10,833 nt of DNA from JBGPFS01 sp041483455. Its GTDB lineage: Bacteria > Chloroflexota > Limnocylindria > Limnocylindrales > CSP1-4. The first letter of the stretch is position 1, and every line of letters starts with the position of its first letter. Shown here piece by piece: positions 1 through 6,405 of the stretch. The notes under the pieces were generated by a model. That model saw only the letters and a program-made list of their open reading frames with translations, made no database searches and was not told the origin of the DNA. Location: positions 1-10,833 of the forward strand of contig JBGPFS010000069.1 in the NCBI GenBank assembly GCA_041483455.1, written 5' to 3'. The position numbers were made by a program, and so were the translations under genes.

Positions 1-856
1 GAACCACGACTGGATGGTCCCGTACTACCGCTCGGTGGCCGCCTGCCTGACGTTCGGGATGAGCGCCCGCGAGATCCTCCTCGCCCAGTACGCCAAGGCG
101 ATCGACCCGTCGTCGGGCGGGCGCCAGATGCCGGGCCACTATGGGTCGGCCGCCCACAACATCCTGTCGACCTCGTCGCCCGTGGCCACCCAGATCCTCC
201 ACGCGACCGGGATCGCGCTGGCCGCCAAGATCCGGGCCACCGACCAGGTCGCGATGACGATGATGGGCGAGGGGAGCTCGAACCAGGGCGACGTCCACGA
301 GGGCCTCAACTTCGCGGCGATCCACCGGCTCCCGATGGTCCTGGTGGTCGAGAACAACGGCTACGCGATCAGCGTGCCGTCGGCCAAGGAGCTGGCGCTC
401 CGGGACGTCGCCGAGCGGGCCGCCGGCTACGGGATCCCCGGGGTCATCGTCGACGGCTCGGACGTCCTCGCCTGCTACGCGGCTGGCCAGGCCGCCGTCG
501 AGCGCGCCCGCCGGGGCGAGGGGCCGACGCTCATCGAGGCGAAGGTCACCCGGCTGACGGGCCACTCGAGCGACGACCAGCAGACGAAGTACCGCTCGGC
601 CGAGGAGCTCACCGCGGAGCGCGCCCTGGATCCGGTCCCGAAGTTCCGCGAGCAGCTCCGCGCGGCCGGCGTCCTGGACGACGAGCGCGAGGCGACCCTG
701 GTCGCGGAGATCGCGGCGATCGTCGAGGAGGCGACCGACTTCTCCGAGGCCCAGCCGGATCCGACGATCGAATCGGCGACCTGGTACGTCTATGCGGACG
801 ACGGTCCGGCCGGCGGCGGGAACGCCGATCCAGCCCGCCACGAGCAGGCCCACTGA
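1..856 (+). CDS. bkdA: Branched-chain 2-oxo acid dehydrogenase E1 component, alpha subunit (5' partial)
   Basis: This is the thiamine diphosphate (ThDP) dependent E1-alpha subunit, which with E1-beta decarboxylates branched-chain 2-oxo acids and passes the acyl group to E2 lipoamide. The reading frame is open from base 2, so the start lies outside the window and roughly the first 50 or more residues are missing; 284 residues are visible. The ThDP/Mg motif is clear: GEGSSNQGD begins at base 266 and ends in NNGYAIS, with the NN pair at 353-358. GRQMPGHYG and the SSPVATQ stretch resemble branched-chain rather than pyruvate E1-alpha, as does the phosphorylation-loop-like TGHSSDDQQTKYR. The TGA stop shares its last A with the ATG of E1-beta (TGATG), indicating translational coupling. 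The family is certain; a preference for branched-chain substrates is inferred from these similarities and could be broader. Confidence 0.93.
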   Translation, partial: NHDWMVPYYRSVAACLTFGMSAREILLAQYAKAIDPSSGGRQMPGHYGSAAHNILSTSSPVATQILHATGIALAAKIRATDQVAMTMMGEGSSNQGDVHEGLNFAAIHRLPMVLVVENNGYAISVPSAKELALRDVAERAAGYGIPGVIVDGSDVLACYAAGQAAVERARRGEGPTLIEAKVTRLTGHSSDDQQTKYRSAEELTAERALDPVPKFREQLRAAGVLDDEREATLVAEIAAIVEEATDFSEAQPDPTIESATWYVYADDGPAGGGNADPARHEQAH

Positions 857-1839
857 TGGCCATCCGGACGTTCATCGAGGCGATCCGCGACGGGCTGGCG
901 GAGGAGATGCGCCGGGACGGCTCGATCATCCTCCTGGGCGAAGACGTCGGGAGGAAGGGCGGTGTCTTCCTGGTCACGGACGGTCTCTGGGCGGAGTTCG
1001 GCGAGGACCGGGTCATCGACACGCCGTTGACCGAATCGATGATCGTCGGGACGAGCATCGGCGCGGCCGTGAACGGGCTCCGGCCGGTCGCCGAGATCCA
1101 GTTCGCCGACTTCATCTTCCCGGCCTTCAACCAGATCCTGTCCGAGGCCGCCCGGATGCGCTACCGCTCGAACAACGCGTTCGGCTGCCCGATCACGATC
1201 CGGGCCCCTTATGGCGGCGGGGTCCATGGGGCGCTCTACCACTCGCAGTCGATCGAGGCGTTCTTCACCCACGTCCCGGGGCTCAAGGTCGTCGTCCCGT
1301 CGACGCCGCACGACGCCAAGGGGCTGCTGAAGAGCTCGATCCGCGACGAGGATCCGGTCCTCTTCCTCGAGCACAAGAAGATGTACCGCTCGGTCCGCGG
1401 GGGCGTGCCCGAGAACGACTACACGACCCCGATCGGGCGAGCGCGGGTGACCCGCCCGGGGTCGCAGGTGAGCGTCCTCGCCTACGGCCTGATGGCCCAC
1501 TACGCCCTCGAGGCGGCCGACCGCGTGGCCGAGGAGGGGATCAGCGTCGAGGTCGTCGACCTGCGGACGCTCCGGCCGCTCGATCGCGAGACGGTCCTCG
1601 CCAGCGTCCGCAAGACCGGCAAGTGCCTGATCGTCTATGAGGACAACGAGTTCGGCGGGTACGGGGCGGAGGTCGCCGCGATCGTGGCCGAGGACGCGTT
1701 CGACTACCTCGATGGCCCGGTCTCGCGGGTCGCCGGCCCGGAGGTCCCGGGTGTCCCCTACAACCACATTCTCGAGGACTGGTTCATGGTCGACCCGGAG
1801 AAGATCGCCGCCGGCATCCGGAAGCTCGCGGCCTACTAG
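856..1839 (+). CDS. bkdB: Branched-chain 2-oxo acid dehydrogenase E1 component, beta subunit
   Basis: This 327-residue protein is the transketolase-like E1-beta partner; an alpha2beta2 E1 is the family norm. LLGEDVGRKGGVF lies at residues 26-38, and TPLTE at 56-60 supplies Glu60, the residue expected to contact the ThDP aminopyrimidine. EIQFADFIFPAF (80-91) and HGALYHSQS (124-132) follow. The C-terminal transketolase domain contains VDLRTLRPLD (234-243). HGALYHSQS, PGLKVVVPSTP and AKGLL match the branched-chain type better than pyruvate E1-beta. The start overlaps the E1-alpha stop by one base, and no strong Shine-Dalgarno is visible, so it is probably translated by coupling. The length is normal and I see nothing broken. 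Confidence 0.95.
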   Translation: MAIRTFIEAIRDGLAEEMRRDGSIILLGEDVGRKGGVFLVTDGLWAEFGEDRVIDTPLTESMIVGTSIGAAVNGLRPVAEIQFADFIFPAFNQILSEAARMRYRSNNAFGCPITIRAPYGGGVHGALYHSQSIEAFFTHVPGLKVVVPSTPHDAKGLLKSSIRDEDPVLFLEHKKMYRSVRGGVPENDYTTPIGRARVTRPGSQVSVLAYGLMAHYALEAADRVAEEGISVEVVDLRTLRPLDRETVLASVRKTGKCLIVYEDNEFGGYGAEVAAIVAEDAFDYLDGPVSRVAGPEVPGVPYNHILEDWFMVDPEKIAAGIRKLAAY

Positions 1840-1877
1840 ACGGCGCGACGGGCTGAAGCCGGGCCACTTGCGCGCCC

Positions 1878-1906
1878 GTGGGCCGGATGGGCGAAACTAG
1901 GCCCAC
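1878..1906 (+). other. Inverted repeat (stem-loop) between E1-beta and E2
   Basis: GTGGGCC at 1878-1884 and GGCCCAC at 1900-1906 form a perfect 7-bp stem around a 15-nt loop. It lies in the 114-nt gap between E1-beta and E2 and no T-run follows, so it is not a textbook terminator. It could modulate expression of E2 relative to E1 or protect an mRNA end. The function is not established. Confidence 0.35.
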
Positions 1907-1940
1907 ATATCGAGCGGGCTGCGCCCCAGACCGCCTCCCA

Positions 1941-1946
1941 GGAGGA
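1941..1946 (+). promoter_or_regulatory. Shine-Dalgarno for E2
   Basis: GGAGGA lies 7 nt before the GTG at 1954. It is a near-consensus ribosome binding site and fixes the unusual GTG start of E2. The protein begins with the expected lipoyl-domain sequence MAKVTMPQLGES from this codon. Confidence 0.85.
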
Positions 1947-1953
1947 CTGACCC

Positions 1954-3444
1954 GTGGCCAAGGTGACGATGCCCCAGCTCGGCGAGAGCGTCGCCGAGGG
2001 GACGATCGGCAAGTGGCTCAAGCATCCCGGCGACCACGTCGCCAAGTACGAGCCGCTCCTCGAGGTCATCACCGACAAGGTCAACGCCGAGGTCCCGTCG
2101 CCATTCGAGGGCACCCTTCGCGAGATCCTGGTGGCCGAAGGGGCGACGGTGCCGAACAACGCCGAGATCGCGGTCATCGAGACCGCGGATGAGGGGTCGA
2201 CCGGAGCGGCGCCGACCGCCGGGGCCGCCGCGGCCGCTCCGAGTGCCGTCGCGGCGCCCGCCCCGTCGGCCGCACCTGCACCCGCATCCGGACCCGCTCC
2301 CGCTCCGACGGCCCCGACCCACGGTCCCGCCGGCTCCGACGAGCGCCCGGCCGCGATCGCCCTGCCGACCTCGGCGGATGAGCCGACGCCAGTGCCTTCG
2401 CCTGCCGGTCCGGCGGAAGCGCCGGGCGATCCCGATGCCCGGATGACGCCCGCGGTCCGCCGACTCCTGCGCGAGCACGGCCTCACCGCCGCGATGATCA
2501 TGGGGACCGGCGGAGGCGGCCGGATCACCCGCGATGACGTGATCGACTACGTGGAGGCCCAGCGGATCGGCCGACCGGTCGGCGGGCAGGCTGTCGGCGC
2601 GGCGCCCGCGGCCCCGGCCGCCACCTCGGCCGCCCCCGCTCCGAGTGCCGCCCGCGCTCCGAGTGCCGCCCCGCCTGCCTCGCCCCCGGCCGCCCGCGCC
2701 CCATCCGCGGGCCCCGGCATCGCCTTCCCGGCCGGCGCGGACGAGGTCCTCGTCCCGACGACCCAGATGCGCAGGGGGATCGCGGCGCAGATGACCCGGG
2801 CGCTCGCCGTGCCGCACGCCTACGTCCACATGGAAGTCGACGCCACGAACCTCGTCCGCCTCCGCGAGTCGGCCCGGAGCGACTTCCTGGCCCGCGAGGG
2901 GGTCTCGCTGAGCTACGTGCCGTTCGTCGTCAAGGCCGGCGTCGAGGCGCTCCGGCGGTACCCCGCGTTCAACGCCCACTGGACCGAGGCGGGCCTCCTC
3001 GCCAAACGTCGGATCAACGTGGGTGTGGCCGTGGCGGTCGAAGACGGCCTCATCGTGCCGGTCGTCCGCGATGTCGACACGCTCTCGATCGCCGGCCTCA
3101 ACCGCGCGATCGCCGATGTCGCCGCCCGGGCCCGGGCGAACAAGCTGCGCCTCGACGACTTCGGCGGCGGGACGTTCACGGTCGACAACACCGGCTGGCT
3201 CGGCTCGAACCTGACGATGCCGATCATCAACGTCCCGGAGGTCGCGATCCTGACCATGGAGGCGATCACGAAGCGGGCGGTCGTCGTCGAGGGCCCGGCC
3301 GGCGACTCGATCGCGATCCGACCGGTGATGAACATGGTTCTCGGGATCGACCATCGGGCCAACGACGGCGCCGGCGGCGCCGCGTTCCTGCGGGCCGTCA
3401 AGGCCTGGCTCGAGGCCGTCGGGCCGGAGACGGCACTCTTCTAG
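1954..3444 (+). CDS. bkdC: Dihydrolipoamide acyltransferase E2 of branched-chain 2-oxo acid dehydrogenase
   Basis: E2 forms the structural core of the complex and transfers the acyl group from lipoamide to CoA. The 496 residues show the standard order. A single lipoyl domain occupies about 2-78, with the lipoyl-accepting Lys42 in ITDKVNAE (codon 2077-2079). An Ala/Pro linker spans about 82-160, a peripheral subunit-binding domain about 161-202 (TPAVRRLLREHG; GGGGRITRDDV), and a second Ala/Pro/Ser linker about 211-260. The acyltransferase domain runs from about 266 to 496 and ends in the active-site motif DHRANDG, with catalytic His467 and Asp471. GTFTVDNTG and PIINVPEVAIL are typical of the core. 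GTG is the start, fixed by a strong Shine-Dalgarno. The subunit-binding domain implies an E1/E3 partner, but no E3 gene is in view. Substrate type is inferred from the adjacent E1 genes. Confidence 0.94.
   Translation: MAKVTMPQLGESVAEGTIGKWLKHPGDHVAKYEPLLEVITDKVNAEVPSPFEGTLREILVAEGATVPNNAEIAVIETADEGSTGAAPTAGAAAAAPSAVAAPAPSAAPAPASGPAPAPTAPTHGPAGSDERPAAIALPTSADEPTPVPSPAGPAEAPGDPDARMTPAVRRLLREHGLTAAMIMGTGGGGRITRDDVIDYVEAQRIGRPVGGQAVGAAPAAPAATSAAPAPSAARAPSAAPPASPPAARAPSAGPGIAFPAGADEVLVPTTQMRRGIAAQMTRALAVPHAYVHMEVDATNLVRLRESARSDFLAREGVSLSYVPFVVKAGVEALRRYPAFNAHWTEAGLLAKRRINVGVAVAVEDGLIVPVVRDVDTLSIAGLNRAIADVAARARANKLRLDDFGGGTFTVDNTGWLGSNLTMPIINVPEVAILTMEAITKRAVVVEGPAGDSIAIRPVMNMVLGIDHRANDGAGGAAFLRAVKAWLEAVGPETALF
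2638..2671 (+). repeat. 18-bp period repeat in the E2 linker
   Basis: GCTCCGAGTGCCGCCC occurs at 2638-2653 and again at 2656-2671, giving an 18-nt period that encodes a repeated Ala-Pro-Ser-Ala-Ala-Arg. The shared 13-mer GCTCCGAGTGCCG also occurs at 2236-2248 in the first linker. This looks like local duplication within flexible Ala/Pro linker sequence. Confidence 0.7.
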
Positions 3445-3456
3445 CCCTCGAGCCGG

Positions 3457-3538
3457 GGCGTTCGCGGCGATCGCCGGAGCCTGGCCGACACGCCGTCGGG
3501 ACGTGGGAGCGCGCGGACCTCGACCCGCCGCGAACGCC
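3457..3538 (+). terminator. Perfect 13-bp inverted repeat between E2 and lipA (possible terminator or regulatory structure)
   Basis: GGCGTTCGCGGCG (3457-3469) is exactly complementary to CGCCGCGAACGCC (3526-3538), with a 56-nt spacer. The spacer itself can form a small hairpin (CCGAC/GTCGG around ACGCC, about 3484-3498). The first arm starts 12 nt after the E2 stop and the second arm ends 28 nt before lipA. There is no T-tract. A non-canonical terminator for the bkd operon is one reading; a regulatory structure at the lipA promoter is another. Confidence 0.45.
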
Positions 3539-3554
3539 ATCGCCCGACCGCCGG

Positions 3555-3560
3555 TACACT
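3555..3560 (+). promoter_or_regulatory. Probable -10 box of a leaderless lipA promoter
   Basis: TACACT lies 6 nt before the lipA ATG, too close for a 5' leader, so transcription would begin at or next to the start codon. No Shine-Dalgarno precedes the ATG and no convincing -35 is visible. The same TANNCT spacing recurs before three other genes here. Confidence 0.55.
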
Positions 3561-3566
3561 CCCGCC

Positions 3567-4652
3567 ATGAGCCGCGAGCTTCCGATGTTCACCCCGCCCG
3601 GCGAGCCGGGGCACGTCGGCCACGCGCCAGGAGGCGCCCACGGCCGCCTCCTCCCGCCGACGATCGCGCTCGGCGGCGGCACCTTCGATGGCCCGGCCGC
3701 CGACGGCTCGATCCCGCTGCGCCGTCACCCGGACTGGATCCGCGCCCGGGTGCCGTCGGGCGAGCGCTATCACGACCTCAAGGGCCTGCTCCGCGGCCTG
3801 AGCCTGAACACCGTCTGCGAGGAGGCCCGCTGCCCGAACGTGGGGGAGTGCTGGGACCAGCGGACGGCCACGATCATGATCCTCGGCGACACGTGCACCC
3901 GGGCCTGCGGGTTCTGTGCCGTCAAGACCGGGAAGCCCACCTGGTTCGACGACGATGAGCCGCGCCGGGTCGCCGAGGCGGTCGGCCAGCTGGGGCTCGA
4001 GCACGTCGTGATCACGAGCGTCGCCCGCGACGACCTGCCCGACGGCGGCGCCGGGATCTTCGCCGAGACGATCCGCCGCCTGCGGGAGACGTCGCCGGGG
4101 ATGGGGATCGAGGTCCTGATCCCGGACTTCGACGGGACCGAGGCACCCCTGCGGACGGTCATGGACGCCCGGCCGGACATCCTCAACCACAACGTCGAGA
4201 CCGTCGAGCGGCTCCAGAAGCCGGTCCGGAAGCGCGCCCGCTACGACCGCTCGCTCGGCGTCCTCGAGCGGGCGAAGACGTTCGCCACGGCCGGGGGCTG
4301 GACGGTCCACACGAAGTCGAGCCTGATGGTCGGCCTGGGCGAGGAACGCGAGGAGCTGTCGCAGACCTTCGTCGACCTGCGTGCGGTCGACTGCGACATC
4401 CTGACCATCGGCCAGTACCTGCGCCCCACGCCCGATCACCTGCCGGTCGTGCGCTACGTCCACCCGGACGAGTTCGCCGAGATGAAGGTCGAGGCGCTGG
4501 CGCTCGGCTTCAGGCACGTCGAATCGGGGCCACTGGTCCGCTCGAGCTACCACGCCCGCGACCAGGTCCCGGGCGCCGAGCTCCGCGCTCTCCGCCGCCA
4601 GGCGACGATCGACGCCGACGGCCGGATCGTCCCGGGGGCCCTGGCCGTCTGA
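3567..4652 (+). CDS. lipA: Lipoyl synthase (radical SAM)
   Basis: LipA inserts two sulfurs into octanoyl groups carried on lipoyl domains such as the E2 domain just upstream. The 361 residues hold both cluster motifs. Cys84, Cys89 and Cys95 (CEEARCPNVGEC) bind the auxiliary sulfur-donating 4Fe-4S cluster, and Cys110, Cys114 and Cys117 (CTRACGFC) bind the radical-SAM cluster. The C-terminal RSSYHA at 325-330 supplies the conserved serine ligand. The N-terminus before the first cysteine is long and Gly/Pro/His-rich (about residues 8-50), modestly longer than in E. coli LipA, and could be partly dispensable. The start is supported by a TACACT box 6 nt upstream rather than a ribosome site. Placement after E2 fits its role; lipB is not in the window. 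Confidence 0.97.
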   Translation: MSRELPMFTPPGEPGHVGHAPGGAHGRLLPPTIALGGGTFDGPAADGSIPLRRHPDWIRARVPSGERYHDLKGLLRGLSLNTVCEEARCPNVGECWDQRTATIMILGDTCTRACGFCAVKTGKPTWFDDDEPRRVAEAVGQLGLEHVVITSVARDDLPDGGAGIFAETIRRLRETSPGMGIEVLIPDFDGTEAPLRTVMDARPDILNHNVETVERLQKPVRKRARYDRSLGVLERAKTFATAGGWTVHTKSSLMVGLGEEREELSQTFVDLRAVDCDILTIGQYLRPTPDHLPVVRYVHPDEFAEMKVEALALGFRHVESGPLVRSSYHARDQVPGAELRALRRQATIDADGRIVPGALAV

Positions 4653-4681
4653 GCGGCGCCGCTCGGCCCCGAAGGCCGGGC
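4651..4681. terminator. Convergent double hairpin between lipA and the ABC ATPase gene
   Basis: The 34-nt gap between the two stop codons contains a perfect 14-bp palindrome, GAGCGGCGCCGCTC (4651-4664). Overlapping it is a second stem, GCTCGGCC (4661-4668) with GGCCGGGC (4674-4681), carrying one G-T wobble and a 5-nt loop. The two structures are mutually exclusive in part. They suit a bidirectional terminator for convergent genes, but there is no T-run, so intrinsic termination is unproven. Confidence 0.5.
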
Positions 4682-4686
4682 GAGGA

Positions 4687-5508
4687 CTACAGGATCTTCG
4701 AGAGGAAGCTCTTCGTCCGCTCGTGCTGCGGGTTCGTGAAGAACTCGTCGGGGGTCCCCGCCTCGATGATCAGCCCGTCGTCCATCATCACGACCCGGTC
4801 GGCGACCTCGCGGGCGAAGCCCATCTCGTGGCTGACGACGATCATCGTCATCCCCTCGCGGGCCAGCTCCTTCATGACCTCCAGGACCTCGCCGATCATC
4901 TCCGGGTCGAGCGCGCTCGTCGGCTCGTCGAAGAGCATCAGGGCCGGCTTCATCGCCAGCGCCCGGGCGATCGCGACGCGCTGCTGCTGTCCGCCGGAGA
5001 GCTGGGCAGGGTAGGCGTCGGCCTTGTGGGCCAGGCCGACCCGGTTGAGGAGCGCGCGGCCGATCTCGGTCGCCTCGGCCTCGGCGATCCCGCGGACGCG
5101 GATCGGCGCCTCGATGATGTTGGCCAGGGCGGTCATGTGGGGGAACAGGTTGAAGCGCTGGAAGACCATCCCGATCTCCTGGCGCTGGCGCGCGATGTTC
5201 TGCTCCTTGTCCTCGACCAGCTTGCCGCTTTCGTCGCGGTAGCCGATGAGGTGGCCGTTCACGAAGATCCGGCCGCCCTGGATCTTCTCGAGGTGGTTGA
5301 TGCACCGGATGAAGGTCGTCTTGCCCGAGCCGGACGGGCCGCAGATGACGACGACCTCCTGCCGTCGGACCGTCAGCGAGACGCCCCTGATGACATGGAG
5401 CTTGCCGAACCATTTCTCGACGTCGGTCGCCTCGATGACGAGCTCGGTCTCCGGGCGCGGTGCCCCGCCGATCGCGTCGAGGATGTGGTGGGGGTGCGCG
5501 TCGGTCAT
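4687..5508 (-). CDS. Polar amino acid ABC transporter, ATP-binding protein
   Basis: This is the cytoplasmic ATPase of a polar amino acid importer (GlnQ/HisP/ArtP type). I place the start at 5508, giving 273 residues, because that ATG overlaps the permease stop as ATGA. An upstream in-frame ATG at 5562 would run 54 nt further into the permease gene. Motifs in order are Walker A GPSGSGKT (57-64), Q-loop Gln117 in FQRFNLFPH, signature LSGGQQQR (170-177), Walker B LMLFDEP (190-196) with catalytic Glu195, D-loop SALD, and His227 in VVSHEM. FQRFNLFPH and GTPDEFFTNP are typical of the amino acid importer branch. It is the last gene of the three-gene operon. The exact amino acid cannot be read from the ATPase. 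Confidence 0.95.
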   Translation of the reverse strand: MTDAHPHHILDAIGGAPRPETELVIEATDVEKWFGKLHVIRGVSLTVRRQEVVVICGPSGSGKTTFIRCINHLEKIQGGRIFVNGHLIGYRDESGKLVEDKEQNIARQRQEIGMVFQRFNLFPHMTALANIIEAPIRVRGIAEAEATEIGRALLNRVGLAHKADAYPAQLSGGQQQRVAIARALAMKPALMLFDEPTSALDPEMIGEVLEVMKELAREGMTMIVVSHEMGFAREVADRVVMMDDGLIIEAGTPDEFFTNPQHERTKSFLSKIL

Positions 5509-6335
5509 CGGCCCATCCCCGGCCCGGGCGTCGGTGAGCGCAGTCCGACCAGCCGGGCCCACAGCCCGGGCTGCTCGTTGCGCAGGGTGCCGGCTCCGAG
5601 TCGACGCTCGATCCGACTCTGGATGAGGCTCCAGATCGTCGTGAGCAGGAGGTAGTAGAGCGAGATGCCGAGCAGCGGCTCGAACGGCTTGAAGGTCGCG
5701 GAGGCCACCGACGAGGCGTTCCGGAACAGCTCCTCGACGGCGATGACGCTCATCAGCGAGGTCGTCTTGAGCATGTTGTTGAACTCATTGCCGAGCGGCG
5801 GGATGATCACCCGGAGGGCCTGGGGGAGGACGATCCGGCTCATCGTCAGCCGGTAGGTCATGCCGAGCGACTTGGCGGCCTCGGTCTGGCCCGGATCGAC
5901 CGACAGGATGCCCGCCCGGACGATCTCGCTCATGTAGGCGCCCTCGTTGACCCCGAGCGCCAGGACGCCGGCCACGATCGCGCCGCGCAGGTCGAGGATG
6001 CCGGTATGGATGTCGCGTGGGAAGAGGTCGACCCCGAGCAGATACGGCGTCCCGTAGTAGAGGAGCGCCATCTGGACGAGGACCGGTGTGCCCCGGAAGA
6101 ACCAGATGTAGACCCCGCTGATCAGCTTCAGGATCGGGTTGCGGGCCATCCCGGCAAGGGCCGACAGAACGCCCAGGATGATCCCCAGCAGCTGGGCCAC
6201 GATCGAGGCGTAGATCGTGATCGCAAGCCCGCCGATGAGCGCTCCGCTCGGCTGGAAGACGAACTTCAGGAAGAAGTCCAGGTCGAAGTTGGCAGCGATG
6301 GCGAGGAGCGAGACCGGGTGCACGAGGACGACCAC
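5505..6335 (-). CDS. Polar amino acid ABC transporter, permease
   Basis: This inner-membrane channel subunit of the HisM/GlnP family has up to 276 residues. Hydrophobic segments lie near 37-62, 86-103, 117-135, 178-200 and 221-238. YIWFFRGTPVLVQ (77-89) is the typical family signature. The EAA coupling loop runs over about 152-180 (EAAKSLGMTYRLT, then PQALRVIIPP) and contacts the ATPase. The first codon is GTG at 6335. An in-frame GTG at 6323 (residue 5) has better spacing from the GGTGAGG stretch upstream, so the true protein may be four residues shorter. The gene overlaps the ATPase by 4 bases and is separated from the binding-protein gene by 70 nt containing a strong hairpin. Only one permease is present, so it probably acts as a homodimer. 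Confidence 0.94.
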   Translation of the reverse strand: MVVLVHPVSLLAIAANFDLDFFLKFVFQPSGALIGGLAITIYASIVAQLLGIILGVLSALAGMARNPILKLISGVYIWFFRGTPVLVQMALLYYGTPYLLGVDLFPRDIHTGILDLRGAIVAGVLALGVNEGAYMSEIVRAGILSVDPGQTEAAKSLGMTYRLTMSRIVLPQALRVIIPPLGNEFNNMLKTTSLMSVIAVEELFRNASSVASATFKPFEPLLGISLYYLLLTTIWSLIQSRIERRLGAGTLRNEQPGLWARLVGLRSPTPGPGMGR

Positions 6336-6351
6336 CTCACCGGCTGGGCTG

Positions 6352-6386
6352 TCGACAGGCGGGCATCCCGGACGTCCGCCTGTCGA
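6352..6386 (-). other. 11-bp perfect stem-loop between binding-protein and permease genes
   Basis: TCGACAGGCGG (6352-6362) pairs exactly with CCGCCTGTCGA (6376-6386) around a 13-nt loop. On the transcribed strand it begins 19 nt after the binding-protein stop and ends 16 nt before the permease GTG. No T-run follows. In ABC importers such hairpins commonly stabilise the binding-protein message or partly terminate transcription, giving more binding protein than permease; that role here is inferred. Confidence 0.65.
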
Positions 6387-6405
6387 TGGTACGGGTTGCG
6401 ATGCG

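Noticed and set aside
790..1767. Long minus-strand open frame opposite E1-beta
   Set aside because: It mirrors the coding periodicity of E1-beta and has no domain or start signal of its own.
1897..3540. Long minus-strand open frame of about 547 codons opposite E2
   Set aside because: It is antisense to a clear E2 gene, is Arg/Gly/Asp-rich with no recognisable domain, and results from lack of stop codons in GC-rich DNA.
3441..4553. Minus-strand open frame of about 370 codons opposite lipA
   Set aside because: It covers a certain lipA and is low-complexity Arg/Asp/Val/Leu sequence typical of antisense shadows.
5509..5562. Upstream start for the ABC ATPase at 5562
   Set aside because: It adds 18 residues lying wholly inside the permease gene; the ATGA overlap at 5505-5508 is the normal coupled start.
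4723..5655. Plus-strand open frame opposite the ABC ATPase
   Set aside because: The minus strand encodes a full ATPase with all motifs; the plus frame shows none.
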